From NCBI RefSeq assembly GCF_019655435.1, contig NZ_BPFH01000002.1, forward strand, positions 585,466-649,465: a DNA stretch of 64,000 nt, written 5' to 3'. This document shows positions 48,185 to 57,735 of this stretch, piece by piece. Origin of the DNA: Jannaschia pagri (GTDB lineage: Bacteria > Pseudomonadota > Alphaproteobacteria > Rhodobacterales > Rhodobacteraceae). The notes below the pieces were generated by a model that saw nothing but the letters and a program-made list of their open reading frames with translations, had not been told where the DNA came from and did no database searches. Position numbers and translations under genes: made by a program. Each line of letters begins with the position of its first letter. Position 1 is the stretch's first letter.

Positions 48185-50383
48185 ATGGAGAGCATGACCC
48201 GCTTCTTCCCCCCAGGCAGCCCGGTCGCCGTGCTGACCACCCAACCGCTGGACCGCGCGCTCGACTACCGCGCGCCTCAGGGTGGCGTGAGTGAGGGCGA
48301 CTTCGTTCAGGTCCCCCTGGGCCCCCGTTTGGTCTTGGGCGTGGTTTGGGGCGAGGCAGCGGGCGATTGGCCGGTCGAAAAACTACGCCCTATCGCGCGC
48401 ATCCTCGACGTGCCCCCTATGGCGCAACCGTTTCGCGATTTTCTGGAACGGGCGGGCGCCTATACCTTGACCCCCATGGTGGCGATGCTGCGGCTTGCCA
48501 TGCGCACGCCGGGCCTGGGCGACCCTCCCGGCAAGCGCAAGGTCTACGGTCTGGGCACGGGGCAAGCGGACCGCAAAACGGCGGCCCGCGATAAGGTACT
48601 GGAGGTCCTGCGCGACCGCCCAACGGATGTGTTTGCTCAGTCAGAACTGGCGGACCGCGCGGGTGTGTCGACCGGCGTGGTCAAAGGACTGATCGCCTCG
48701 GGCGCAGTCCTGGAACAGGACGTGCCCCGCGACGCCGACTTCCCGCCGCTTGATCCGGCCCGCGCGGGCAAACCCCTCGCACCTGATCAACAGGTGGCTG
48801 CGGACGCTCTCCGCACCTCGGTCGCAACGGGGCAATACGGCACGACCTTGCTCAAGGGTGTCACCGGCTCGGGCAAGACAGAGGTCTACCTGGAGGCTGT
48901 GGCCGAATGTCTGGCGCGCGGGCGGCAAGCGCTGGTCCTGCTGCCAGAAATCGCGCTGACGGCGGAGTTCCTGAAGCGGGTCGAGGCGCGTTTCGGGGCG
49001 CGACCCGCAGAATGGCACTCCGGCGTGACCCAGGCCGAACGTCGCCGCACCTGGCGTAAGGCGGCCGAGGGGCAGGCGCGGCTGATCGTAGGTGCGAGGT
49101 CGTCTTTGTTTCTACCCTTCCGCGACCTTGGCCTGATCGTCGTGGATGAGGAACACGACACCTCCTACAAGCAAGAGGACGGGGTTCTGTATTCGGCCCG
49201 TGACATGTCCGTCTTGCGGGCCTCTTGCGAGGGGGCACAGGTGGTGCTGGCCTCGGCCACGCCCTCGCTGGAGACCTGGGCCAATGTCGAGGCAGGAAAG
49301 TACAGCCGCGTCGACCTGACGTCCCGCTTTGGCGCGTCGATCTTGCCGAAGCTGGCGACCATCGACATGCGTAGCGAAGACGTGCCGGGCGGGCGCTGGA
49401 TCTCTCCGACGTTGAAGCGGGCCATGGAGCAGCGGCTGATCGACGGGGAACAATCGCTGATCTTCCTGAATCGCCGGGGCTATGCACCTGTGACGCTGTG
49501 TAGGGCCTGCGGCCAGCAGATCGCCTGCCATCAATGCGACGCCCGGACGGTGGAGCACCGCTTCCTCAAGCGGCTGATGTGCCACCAGTGCGGTGAGACC
49601 GCGCCCATGCCCGACGCCTGCCCCTCCTGCGGGGTGGAGGGTAAGCTGGCCCCGGTCGGCCCCGGCGTGGAGCGGATGGCCGAAGAAGTCGCGGGGCTTT
49701 TCCCCGAAGCGCGACTGGCGATCCTGTCGTCGGATCTGTTCGGCTCGGCCCGCGCGCTCAAGGCCCAGGTGGAGGAGATCGCCGCCGGGGGCGCGGATAT
49801 CATCGTGGGCACGCAACTGGTGGCGAAGGGGCACAACTTCCCACTCTTGACCCTGGTGGGTGTGATCGACGCGGACCTGGGCCTGCAAGGCAGTGACCTG
49901 CGCGCCGCGGAGCGGACGTTCCAACTGATGCGCCAGGTCTCGGGGCGCGCGGGCCGGGCCGAGGCGCCGGGGCTTGCCCTGCTCCAAACCTATCAGCCGG
50001 ATCATCCGGTGATCCGCGCAATTCTGTCGGGCGACGAGGAGGGGTTCTGGTCAGCCGAGGCCGCCGAACGCCGAGCCGCTGGCGTGCCGCCCTATGGCCG
50101 CATGGCGGGGATCGTGATTTCCGATCCCGAAGCACAGGTGGCCTTTGACCTCGGCAATGCGCTGGCACGGGCGTCGAGCGTCTTGGCGGATGCGGGCGCA
50201 GAGGTCTATGGCCCCGCCCCGGCCCCGATCAGCCGCATCCGGGGGCGCCATCGCGTCCGACTGCTGGTCAAGGCCCCGCGCCAGTCGCCCCTGCAATCCG
50301 CGTTGGCGGCCTGGGTCGCACAGGTTCCCGTCCCCAAAAGCACTCGGCTCAGCATCGATATCGATCCGCAGAGCTTCCTGTGA
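48185..50383 (+). CDS. priA: Primosomal protein N' (replication restart helicase PriA)
   Basis: A 732-residue helicase. It has the N-terminal DNA-binding domain (AVLTTQPLDRALDYRAP), Walker A GVTGSGKTEVY (K231), the DEEH box VVDEEHDTSY and two zinc clusters CRACGQQIACHQC and CHQCGETAPMPDACPSC between the helicase lobes. It reloads DnaB at stalled forks. ATG 48194 is an alternative start nine bases inside. Confidence 0.95.
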   Translation: MESMTRFFPPGSPVAVLTTQPLDRALDYRAPQGGVSEGDFVQVPLGPRLVLGVVWGEAAGDWPVEKLRPIARILDVPPMAQPFRDFLERAGAYTLTPMVAMLRLAMRTPGLGDPPGKRKVYGLGTGQADRKTAARDKVLEVLRDRPTDVFAQSELADRAGVSTGVVKGLIASGAVLEQDVPRDADFPPLDPARAGKPLAPDQQVAADALRTSVATGQYGTTLLKGVTGSGKTEVYLEAVAECLARGRQALVLLPEIALTAEFLKRVEARFGARPAEWHSGVTQAERRRTWRKAAEGQARLIVGARSSLFLPFRDLGLIVVDEEHDTSYKQEDGVLYSARDMSVLRASCEGAQVVLASATPSLETWANVEAGKYSRVDLTSRFGASILPKLATIDMRSEDVPGGRWISPTLKRAMEQRLIDGEQSLIFLNRRGYAPVTLCRACGQQIACHQCDARTVEHRFLKRLMCHQCGETAPMPDACPSCGVEGKLAPVGPGVERMAEEVAGLFPEARLAILSSDLFGSARALKAQVEEIAAGGADIIVGTQLVAKGHNFPLLTLVGVIDADLGLQGSDLRAAERTFQLMRQVSGRAGRAEAPGLALLQTYQPDHPVIRAILSGDEEGFWSAEAAERRAAGVPPYGRMAGIVISDPEAQVAFDLGNALARASSVLADAGAEVYGPAPAPISRIRGRHRVRLLVKAPRQSPLQSALAAWVAQVPVPKSTRLSIDIDPQSFL

Positions 50384-50454
50384 CGCAGGCGGGCGGGATT
50401 GCCCGTCCTCCGTGGCCCCGATAGAACGTCGCCGACCACAAGGGGACCACAGAC

Positions 50455-51537
50455 ATGCAATCCGCACCGCAGCCCCAACCGGGGATCTTGGACATCGCAC
50501 TATACCAGGGTGGGGCGTCGAAAGTGGCGGGCCATTCGGACGTGCTGAAACTGTCGTCGAACGAAAACCCCCATGGCGCCCCTGCCTCGGCCCAGGCGGC
50601 GGCGGCTGAGGCAGCGGCAGCCATGCACCTTTACCCGAACACCGACCACGCAGGCCTGCGCGCCAAGATCGCCGAAGTCCACGGTGTGGAGGCAGAGCGC
50701 ATCATCTGCGGCGTCGGCTCCGATGAGATTATCCACTGGCTGTGCCAAGCCTATGTGGGGCCAGGCGACGAGGTGCTGCACCCGGAATATGGCTTCCTGA
50801 TGTATCCGATCAGCACACGCGCGGCGGGCGGTGCACCGGTGGCCGTGGGGGAGCGGAACCGCACCGTGGATGTGGACGCCATGCTGGCCGCCGCGACAGA
50901 ACGAACCAAACTGGTCTTCATTGCCAACCCCGCGAACCCGACCGGCACCTTCCTGGGCGGCCAGGACGTCGTGCGATTGGCCGATGGGCTGCCGGACGGA
51001 TGCCTGCTGGTGATGGACGGTGCCTATGCCGAATACGTTGAGGATTTCGACGGTGGCTTGGGCCTGGCGGGCGCGCGACAGAACGTCTTTGTGACGCGGA
51101 CCTTTTCTAAGATGTACGGCCTGGGCGGTATGCGCGTGGGTTGGGGCTATGGCCCGCAAGAGGTGATCGACGTGCTCAACCGCCTGCGCGGTCCCTTCAA
51201 CCTGTCCAACGTGGCGCTGGCTGCGGCCGAGGCCGCCATGGCGGATCGCGCCTTCGTGGACCGCTGCCTGGCGGATAACACAACCCAGCGGACACGGCTG
51301 ATCGACGGGCTGCGCGATCTGGGTCTCGGCTGCGACAGGTCGGAGGCGAACTTCGTGCTGGCGCGCTTTGCCGATGAGGACGAGGCGCTTGCCTGCGACG
51401 CCTTCCTCAAGTCCCAGGGCATCATCGTGCGGCATGTGGCGGCCTATGGCCTACCCCATTGCCTGCGCATGACCGTTGGCGACGACGCCGGAACGACACG
51501 CCTGCTGGACGCATTGGGCACATGGCGGGCGGCATGA
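50455..51537 (+). CDS. hisC: Histidinol-phosphate aminotransferase
   Basis: A 360-residue PLP enzyme of fold type I. LKLSSNENPHGA is the usual substrate strand, FIANPANPTGTF the Asn/Pro loop and the PLP lysine lies in TRTFSKMYGLGGMRVGW. In this group HisC-like enzymes may also transaminate prephenate or phenylpyruvate, and coupling to tyrA (ATGA overlap) favours an aromatic role as well as histidine. Confidence 0.9.
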   Translation: MQSAPQPQPGILDIALYQGGASKVAGHSDVLKLSSNENPHGAPASAQAAAAEAAAAMHLYPNTDHAGLRAKIAEVHGVEAERIICGVGSDEIIHWLCQAYVGPGDEVLHPEYGFLMYPISTRAAGGAPVAVGERNRTVDVDAMLAAATERTKLVFIANPANPTGTFLGGQDVVRLADGLPDGCLLVMDGAYAEYVEDFDGGLGLAGARQNVFVTRTFSKMYGLGGMRVGWGYGPQEVIDVLNRLRGPFNLSNVALAAAEAAMADRAFVDRCLADNTTQRTRLIDGLRDLGLGCDRSEANFVLARFADEDEALACDAFLKSQGIIVRHVAAYGLPHCLRMTVGDDAGTTRLLDALGTWRAA

Positions 51538-52439
51538 TCTACGAGCGCATTGCCCTCATCGGGTTGGGTCTGATCGCGGGCTCCATCGGGTTGCGCGTGA
51601 AGCGCGACGGTTTGGCGGGCGAGGTCGTGGGCCACGCCCGGTCTCGCGAAACACGGTCCAAGGCGTTGGACCGGGGCCTCTGTGACCGCGTGACGGAGAC
51701 CGCCGCCGAAGCGGTCAAGGGCGCGGACTTGGTTATCCTCTGTGTGCCGGTTGGCGCGATGGCCCCCGTCGCCGCAGAGATCGGGCCGCACTTGGCCCCC
51801 GGCGCCACGATCAGTGACGTCGGATCCGTGAAGCAGTCGGTGATCGACGCGGTGGCACCGCATTTGCCGGACGGCGTCCATTTCATTCCGGGCCACCCCG
51901 TTGCAGGCACCGAACATTCTGGCCCCGATGCGGGGTTTCCGACGCTCTTCGACAATCGGTGGTGCTTGCTGACGCCCGTGGGCGCCTCAGAGGATGCGAC
52001 AGATCGGCTGACCCGGCTCTGGCAAGCCATGGGGTCCAACGTCGATCACATGGCCCCAGACCACCACGACCTCGTCCTCGGCGTCACCAGCCATGCGCCC
52101 CACCTGATTGCCTATACCATGGTGGGCGTGGCCGATGACCTGCGACGGGTAACCGATAGCGAAGTCATCAAGTACTCCGCTGCGGGCTTCCGAGACTTTA
52201 CGCGGATCGCCGCCAGCGACCCGGTCATGTGGCGGGATGTCTTCTTGAACAACAAGGAGGCAACGTTGGAGATCCTTGGACGGTTCACCGAAGAATTATT
52301 TGCCCTGCAACGGGCCATCCGAACCGCGGACGGAGCCATGTTGGAAGACTATTTCACACGCACCCGCGCGATCCGCCGGGGTATTATCGAAGCGGGGCAA
52401 GATACGGACGCCCCGGATTTTGGGCGAGGTCGGACATGA
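51534..52439 (+). CDS. tyrA: Prephenate/arogenate dehydrogenase
   Basis: A 301-residue dehydrogenase with IALIGLGLIAGSIGL as the NAD(P) loop, DVGSVKQSVI, and HFIPGHPVAGTEHSGP holding the catalytic histidine region of TyrA. It makes hydroxyphenylpyruvate or tyrosine. The ATG lies in the hisC stop overlap. Overlaps the next gene's start. Confidence 0.93.
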   Translation: MIYERIALIGLGLIAGSIGLRVKRDGLAGEVVGHARSRETRSKALDRGLCDRVTETAAEAVKGADLVILCVPVGAMAPVAAEIGPHLAPGATISDVGSVKQSVIDAVAPHLPDGVHFIPGHPVAGTEHSGPDAGFPTLFDNRWCLLTPVGASEDATDRLTRLWQAMGSNVDHMAPDHHDLVLGVTSHAPHLIAYTMVGVADDLRRVTDSEVIKYSAAGFRDFTRIAASDPVMWRDVFLNNKEATLEILGRFTEELFALQRAIRTADGAMLEDYFTRTRAIRRGIIEAGQDTDAPDFGRGRT

Positions 52440-53284
52440 TGCGGTGGTTATTGATCCTGACGCTGATGGTTGGGCCGGCCCAAGCCGAAATGCGTCCCGT
52501 GCCCCGACCCGCGCCCGACATCGTAGAGCTGGTGCCAGAGGGACGCATCCAAACCCCCGATCTCACGGCGGTGACCCGCTCCACCCGTCCGTTTGAGCGG
52601 CTGAGCCCCGCGCGGCGCGATACGCTTGCGATGATGTCCGCGCTGCGAGCGGAGACGACGATCATCGACAGCGATGGCCTCGTCCAAAGGTCCGACCGAC
52701 CCGTCACACGCAACGCAGAGGTGGTCCTGGCCGCCGCCTCTCGTCCACGGCAGAGCGCGGGTGGTGGCGGCCTCTGCGGGCGGTCTTCGATCCAAGGGGC
52801 ACGCATTGATCCCGTGCCCGGCGCTGGCGCCTGCGGCATTCCCGAAGCTGTGCGCATCACCGCCGTCTCGGGCGTCGCACTCAGCCGTGCGGCGCGCATG
52901 GACTGCGGGACCGCGCAAGCGCTGGACGATTGGGTCCGCAACGGCGTTCTGCCGGTAGTCGGCAACCGGGGCGGCGGCGCCGTCGCCCTCCGCGTCGCGG
53001 CGGGCTATGCCTGTCGCACGCGCAACAATCAGCCAGGCGCCAAGATCAGCGAACACGGCAAAGGCCGGGCGATCGACATAAGCGGCATCCAACTGGCCAA
53101 TGGCACAGAGATTTCGGTTCTACGCGATTGGGGACGCGGGGCCGAAGGCCGCATCTTGCGCGAATTGCACCGACGGGCTTGTGGGCCGTTTGGCACCGTC
53201 CTGGGCCCGGATGGTGACCGTTTTCACCAAGATCACTTCCACTTCGACACCGCACGGTATCGCAGTGGCAGTTTCTGCCGCTGA
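52439..53284 (+). CDS. Extensin-like domain secreted protein
   Basis: A 281-residue protein with a signal peptide (MRWLLILTLMVGPAQAEMRP). The C-terminal part from CGRSSIQGARI matches the bacterial extensin-like domain: CGTAQALDDWV, ACRTRNNQPGAKISEHGKG and DRFHQDHFHFDTA, which resembles a D,D-peptidase-like metal fold. The in-frame ATG at 52436 is equally possible. It overlaps tyrA by one to four bases. A cell-wall role is likely. Confidence 0.85.
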   Translation: MRWLLILTLMVGPAQAEMRPVPRPAPDIVELVPEGRIQTPDLTAVTRSTRPFERLSPARRDTLAMMSALRAETTIIDSDGLVQRSDRPVTRNAEVVLAAASRPRQSAGGGGLCGRSSIQGARIDPVPGAGACGIPEAVRITAVSGVALSRAARMDCGTAQALDDWVRNGVLPVVGNRGGGAVALRVAAGYACRTRNNQPGAKISEHGKGRAIDISGIQLANGTEISVLRDWGRGAEGRILRELHRRACGPFGTVLGPDGDRFHQDHFHFDTARYRSGSFCR

Positions 53285-53312
53285 TCGACGGCGCAGGCGG
53301 ACGAAAGTCCGT

Positions 53313-55853
53313 CTAGCGTTCGGTCAGCTTCAACTCGATCCGGCGATTGCGCTGGCGGGCCTGGGGCGTATTGGCGGCATCCACGGGGCGATATTCGCCA
53401 AAGCCCGTTGCCGCCAAACGAAACGGCGGCACTCCCAGCGTGTCGATCATGTATTGCACGACCGAGAGCGCCCGCCCCTGGCTCAGCTCCCAGTTGTTGG
53501 AATACTTCCCAAAGCCGAGCAGCGGCTGATTGTCCGTGTGTCCATCCACGCGCAGAATCCAATCGAGCCCATCCGGGATCTGATCAGCGACGTCTAGGAT
53601 CACCTCCGCCACCTGCCGGATCTGCCGTTGACCTTCGGGCTTGAGCGTCACCTCGCCGGTGTCGAAGAGAACTTCGGATGAGAAAACGAAGCGGTCGCCC
53701 ACGACTTCAACGCCGTCGCGACCGGCCAACACATCACGCAACTGGCCGAAAAACTCCGACTTGAAGCGCTCCAATTGTTGAGCTTCTGCCTGGAGCCTTG
53801 CCCGCTCAGCCGCTTCCAAATCCGCGCGGGCTTTCTGTTCCTGAGCCACGCGGGCGAGGGCTGCGTTCAGATCGCTGGTGAGGGTTTCAATCCGAACATC
53901 TTGCGCGGCGTCAGAGGCGCGGGAGGCATTCAAAACCTCTTGCAAACTGGCCAGTTGTGTTCGCAGCTCAACCACCTGTTCATTCAGCAGCGCCGCCTGC
54001 CGAAGGGCCTCTGCGCGCTCCTCGGAGACATTGGCCGCCTCGGCACGGGCCTGTCGCAGCAACAGATCGGACCTTTCAGCAGCCGAAAGGGCATCGGTCG
54101 CGTCCGACTCGGCGGCCAATCGCGCCGCCAGGGCCTGAGCCAAGCTGTCACGCAGGTCCCGCTCCGTCTGGCTGGCATCGGAGCGGGCGGCCAGTGCGGC
54201 GTTCAGGCGTTCCTGTAGCTCAGCCCGGACCGCCTCCGCATCGGCGATGCTTGTGCCACGGGCCGAGACGGTCGCCTCCAACTGGGCCACACGGGCGCGC
54301 AGGTCGGCGGCCACGGTGTCCGCCTCTTCCCGAGCATTTGCCAAAGCGCTGAGCGTTTCGGACAGCCGCGCATCAAGATCGTCGATGCGGCCCTGCGCCC
54401 CGGTCAGGTCGGCGAGTGCGGCGGTCAAACGCGTTTGCAGTTCCGCGCGGCGCACCTCTGCGTCGGCCACGTCTTCGCCACGTGCGGCCAAGGCCGCTTC
54501 CAACTCCGTGACGCGGGCACGCAGGCTCGCCTCGGTTGTTTGCGCTACGCCGTCCCGGTCTTCCAAGGCAGCGAGTGTGGCGGCCAGTTGCGCGTCCAAA
54601 TCCCGCACTTCGCCTTCCGTGGCCACGAGGTCGGCCAGCGTCGCGTTCAAACGCGATTGCAGTTCGGCTTGCACGGCGGCGGCGGACGCGGCCTCGATTC
54701 CGCTGGCCGAGAGCGCCGCCTCCAACTCCGCCACGCGGGTCCGCAGGGCGGCCGCTGTCACATCGGCGTCGTCTCGGGTCGTGGCCAGCGCCGCAAGGGT
54801 CTGGGCCAATTGCATGTCGAGGTCGTCGGCCTGCCCCTGGGCCGTGTCCAGATCCGCAAGGGCTTGCAGCAAGCGCGCCTCCAGATCGTCCTCAGCGGCC
54901 TGTGTCGCAGCCAGGAGGGTGAGCGTTTCCTCAGCCGCGCGGCGCTGTTCTTCCAGCGCGAGGGTCATGGCCGAAAGCTCGGCGTCCGCATTGGCCAAAC
55001 GCTCGCGGAGCGCCTGGGCCGCCGCCGCCTCGGCCAGACGCGCGGCTTCTTCGTCGGTGAGCGCCGTTTCCGTCTCTGCAAGCCGCGCGCGCAGGGCCTC
55101 GGCAGCGGCCAGTTCCGCGAGCCGTGCGGCCTCCGTTTCGTCCAGTGAGGCCGTCAACGCGGTCACGTCCCGAGACAGGTCTTCGGCAGCGGCTTGTTGG
55201 GCCGTGAGGGCGGCCAATGTGTCCGCAAGGGTCGCCTCTTGCGCCTCCGCGTCGGCGCGCAAATCGGCGACCAGCGCTTCGACGGCATCGGCGCGGGCGG
55301 CTGCCAAGCGGGCCTGTTCGGAGCTGGCATCTATTTCGTCCCGCGCGCTGGCCAAAGCCAGTTGCAGGGCCTCTCGCTCATCGATGATGCGGGTCAGCTC
55401 GCCTTGCGTCGTTTCAAGTTGCGCGGCCAGGGCAGAGCGCGCGTCTTCGGTCTCCGACAGGGCACCGGTCAAGCGATCCCGCTCGGCCAAGAGGCCCGCG
55501 ACCTGCTCTTCGAAACTGGCCACCCGGGCGGTCAGATCGTCCCGCTGCGCTGAAAGGTTGGCCACCAGAGCGGCCTGGCGGTCGCGGTCGGCGCCTAGGG
55601 TCGCGACGTCTTGTTCCAGCGCTTCGACGCGCCGCTGCTCCAACCCCAAGGAGCGGGCCAGGTCGTTTAACTGCGATCCCAGGTCCTGCAATTCTGCGTC
55701 CTGGGAGCTGATCCGCTCCGACAGGATGAACTGCACGATCATGAAGATCGACAGGACAAACATCAGCACGAGAAGCAGCGCCGTCATGGCGTCCACAAAG
55801 CCGGGCCACACGTTCGCCGTGAACCGCTGGCCAGACCTGCGGGCGAGCGCCAC
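53313..55853 (-). CDS. OmpA/MotB-type protein with very long coiled coil
   Basis: An 846-residue protein with one transmembrane helix (residues 23-43), about 640 residues of coiled coil in the periplasm and a C-terminal OmpA/MotB peptidoglycan-binding domain (about 715-846, with VDGHTDNQPL and QRNRRIELKL). Residues 370-560 hold a 74-residue repeat starting LRTRVAELEA at 370, LRARVTELEA at 444 and LRARVAQLEA at 518. It starts with GTG directly after the ExbB/MotA-like gene stop. The pair looks like an ion-driven stator reaching across the periplasm; its job is unknown. Confidence 0.88.
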   Translation of the reverse strand: MALARRSGQRFTANVWPGFVDAMTALLLVLMFVLSIFMIVQFILSERISSQDAELQDLGSQLNDLARSLGLEQRRVEALEQDVATLGADRDRQAALVANLSAQRDDLTARVASFEEQVAGLLAERDRLTGALSETEDARSALAAQLETTQGELTRIIDEREALQLALASARDEIDASSEQARLAAARADAVEALVADLRADAEAQEATLADTLAALTAQQAAAEDLSRDVTALTASLDETEAARLAELAAAEALRARLAETETALTDEEAARLAEAAAAQALRERLANADAELSAMTLALEEQRRAAEETLTLLAATQAAEDDLEARLLQALADLDTAQGQADDLDMQLAQTLAALATTRDDADVTAAALRTRVAELEAALSASGIEAASAAAVQAELQSRLNATLADLVATEGEVRDLDAQLAATLAALEDRDGVAQTTEASLRARVTELEAALAARGEDVADAEVRRAELQTRLTAALADLTGAQGRIDDLDARLSETLSALANAREEADTVAADLRARVAQLEATVSARGTSIADAEAVRAELQERLNAALAARSDASQTERDLRDSLAQALAARLAAESDATDALSAAERSDLLLRQARAEAANVSEERAEALRQAALLNEQVVELRTQLASLQEVLNASRASDAAQDVRIETLTSDLNAALARVAQEQKARADLEAAERARLQAEAQQLERFKSEFFGQLRDVLAGRDGVEVVGDRFVFSSEVLFDTGEVTLKPEGQRQIRQVAEVILDVADQIPDGLDWILRVDGHTDNQPLLGFGKYSNNWELSQGRALSVVQYMIDTLGVPPFRLAATGFGEYRPVDAANTPQARQRNRRIELKLTER
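54174..54746 (-). repeat. Tandem 74-residue coiled-coil repeat in the OmpA-type gene
   Basis: Within the 846-residue protein three consecutive units begin at residues 370, 444 and 518, spaced exactly 74 residues (222 bp). Each opens LR(A/T)RV..LEA and continues to ..AELQ.RL.A.LA. The third unit is cut short near residue 560. A weaker fourth unit precedes them from residue 296. Confidence 0.75.
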
Positions 55854-57047
55854 TTAGCCGTCCCCCTCGGGACCCGCAGCGGCCACATGTCGGTTCAGCT
55901 GACGTATGGCCCGCGTCAAAGCACCGATGTCGCCCCGCAAATCATCGGACGCAGCCTGGCGACCCTGCTGCATTTCCTCAAACACGCGCAGGAGTTGAAC
56001 ATCGATGGACCGCAAGCGCATCCGGCTTTCGGCATCCAGGCCATCGCCGCCCCCGGCGCTGCCGCGCAGCACGCTCACGATATGCTCCTGCCCCTCGGCC
56101 ACGCGGTTCAAAGCCGCCACGGATCCTCCACCATCGTCGAGGCGGTGGGCCATCGCGGTGACCGCCTCCGATAGGGTGGACAGCTTGGCGTCGGCGGCAA
56201 GACGCCCGGCCTCTGCCTTTTGGAACATGTCCTGAAGGCTCTCCATCTGGTAGTTCATGTGATCCAGAACCGCCGCGAGGGAGTATTGGTCGATCGTCTC
56301 TTCGCCGCTATCGCCAACAAGACCCACGCGCGTGATCGACGACAGCCAGTCCTCCATCTCCCGGTAAAAGCGGTTCTGTCCATGCCCTGCGAACAACTCC
56401 AACAGGCCCACGACGAGAGAGCCCGCGAGCCCCAAAAGGGACGACGCAAAGGCCGTGCCCATGCCCGCAAGCTGGCTTTCGAGACCACCAATGAGGCGCG
56501 CAAACACCGCCACGCCGCCCTCATCATCGCCAGGGTTCAAGCTGCGGATGGTGTCGACCACGGCGGGGACCGTGGTGGCCAAACCCCAGAAGGTGCCCAA
56601 AAGCCCCAGGAATATCAGCGTATTGACGATGTAGCGGGTGATGTCCCGCGCCTCTTCCATCCGGGCGCCCACGGAATCGAGGATCGACCGCGAGGAAGAG
56701 GCCGAAATCTGGCTGCGCTTGGATCGCGACCGCAGCAACGACGCCAGGGGCGCCAGCAAGCCGGGCGGGCGTGTGATGTCATGGCCGGGACGTTGTTCGG
56801 CAAACCCCTCGATCCAGCTGACGGAGCTGAACAGCTGAAACACCTGGGCGAAGCACGCCAGAATGCCCAGAATGAACACGCCAACGATTGTGCCGTTTAA
56901 CCAAGGGTTGGCCGAAAAGATCGGAGAGACGCTGGGATAAGCGAACCAGACGCCAGCCCCGACGGCGGCCAAGACCGCAAGCATGTACACAATTTGTCGG
57001 ATGGGCTGAGAAAACTGCGTCCCGTGTTCAAGCTGTGCCTGTGCCAT
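55854..57047 (-). CDS. MotA/TolQ/ExbB-like proton channel family protein
   Basis: A 397-residue membrane protein with helices near residues 18-36 and 50-72, and two more at about 138-160 and 195-220 that carry the channel motif (NTLIFLGLLGTFWGLATTVP, then GMGTAFASSLLGLAGSLVVG). The C-terminal 130 residues are cytoplasmic and helical. It stands immediately before the OmpA-type gene and most likely forms an ion-conducting complex with it, driving movement or force through the cell wall. Confidence 0.88.
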   Translation of the reverse strand: MAQAQLEHGTQFSQPIRQIVYMLAVLAAVGAGVWFAYPSVSPIFSANPWLNGTIVGVFILGILACFAQVFQLFSSVSWIEGFAEQRPGHDITRPPGLLAPLASLLRSRSKRSQISASSSRSILDSVGARMEEARDITRYIVNTLIFLGLLGTFWGLATTVPAVVDTIRSLNPGDDEGGVAVFARLIGGLESQLAGMGTAFASSLLGLAGSLVVGLLELFAGHGQNRFYREMEDWLSSITRVGLVGDSGEETIDQYSLAAVLDHMNYQMESLQDMFQKAEAGRLAADAKLSTLSEAVTAMAHRLDDGGGSVAALNRVAEGQEHIVSVLRGSAGGGDGLDAESRMRLRSIDVQLLRVFEEMQQGRQAASDDLRGDIGALTRAIRQLNRHVAAAGPEGDG

Positions 57048-57125
57048 CTGCCCCCGACCCGCCAGCGGGTCCTCGTTTCAACGGATCCGACGGTAGCTTG
57101 GCCCCCTTTGCGTCACAAGCATCTG

Positions 57126-57668
57126 TCAATCCTCGGATCGTATCTGTTGCACACGCGCGACCAGCCAGTCGAGATCCGCATCACCGATGCCCAATCCGTT
57201 CAATCCATGGGCCGTTCGCGACAGATATTCGTGGTTTGGACCGCGCCCGCCGTGGGCACGGGCAATCACCTGGGCCTGCTGCTCCAAGGTCATGTCGGGC
57301 ACGTACTGACGGTGGTTGGTGTCGATCACATAGGCCAAAGCGGGCAGAGCCGCGCCGCCATCGTCGGACAAGGACACCTCCGCTTCGTAGTAGGCCGAAG
57401 AGATCAACTCCCGCGCACGCAACTCCTCCAGCGCTTCATCCGGTTTGGCCGCCCGGATGGCCAGGCCGGTGCAGGTCGCGCCCGCATGGGCCTCCAGCGC
57501 AAGGACGAGGCCCGGGTCATCCTCGGATCCGCGATGGTGAATGGACAACATGCAGAACCGGCGGCGGAAGCCGGACAAGCGGGCAAGGCGCGTTTCAGCG
57601 ACCTCGATGCCTGGGTTCCAGACAAGCGAACCATAGCCGAAAACCCAAAGTGCGTCGTCTTTGCCCAT
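57126..57668 (-). CDS. Gamma-glutamylcyclotransferase, ChaC family
   Basis: A 180-residue protein with the substrate-binding loop VFGYGSLVWNPG near the N-terminus and the catalytic glutamate region in ELRARELISSAYYEAEV. These enzymes release 5-oxoproline from glutathione. The start MGKDDALWVF follows GGGAGG. It is divergent from the DUF2125 gene. Confidence 0.9.
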   Translation of the reverse strand: MGKDDALWVFGYGSLVWNPGIEVAETRLARLSGFRRRFCMLSIHHRGSEDDPGLVLALEAHAGATCTGLAIRAAKPDEALEELRARELISSAYYEAEVSLSDDGGAALPALAYVIDTNHRQYVPDMTLEQQAQVIARAHGGRGPNHEYLSRTAHGLNGLGIGDADLDWLVARVQQIRSED

Positions 57669-57735
57669 GGTGCCACCTTCCCTGCCCCGGTCGCCACGGG
57701 ATAAACGGGTCAAACGTGCGGGGAAAGGGGCGAGA

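Noticed and set aside
53313..57047. Resemblance of the MotA/OmpA-type pair to the ZorAB part of Zorya phage defence
   Set aside because: In Zorya the long tail belongs to the channel protein and points into the cytoplasm; here the long coiled coil is on the OmpA partner. No ZorC, ZorD or ZorE-like gene is adjacent.
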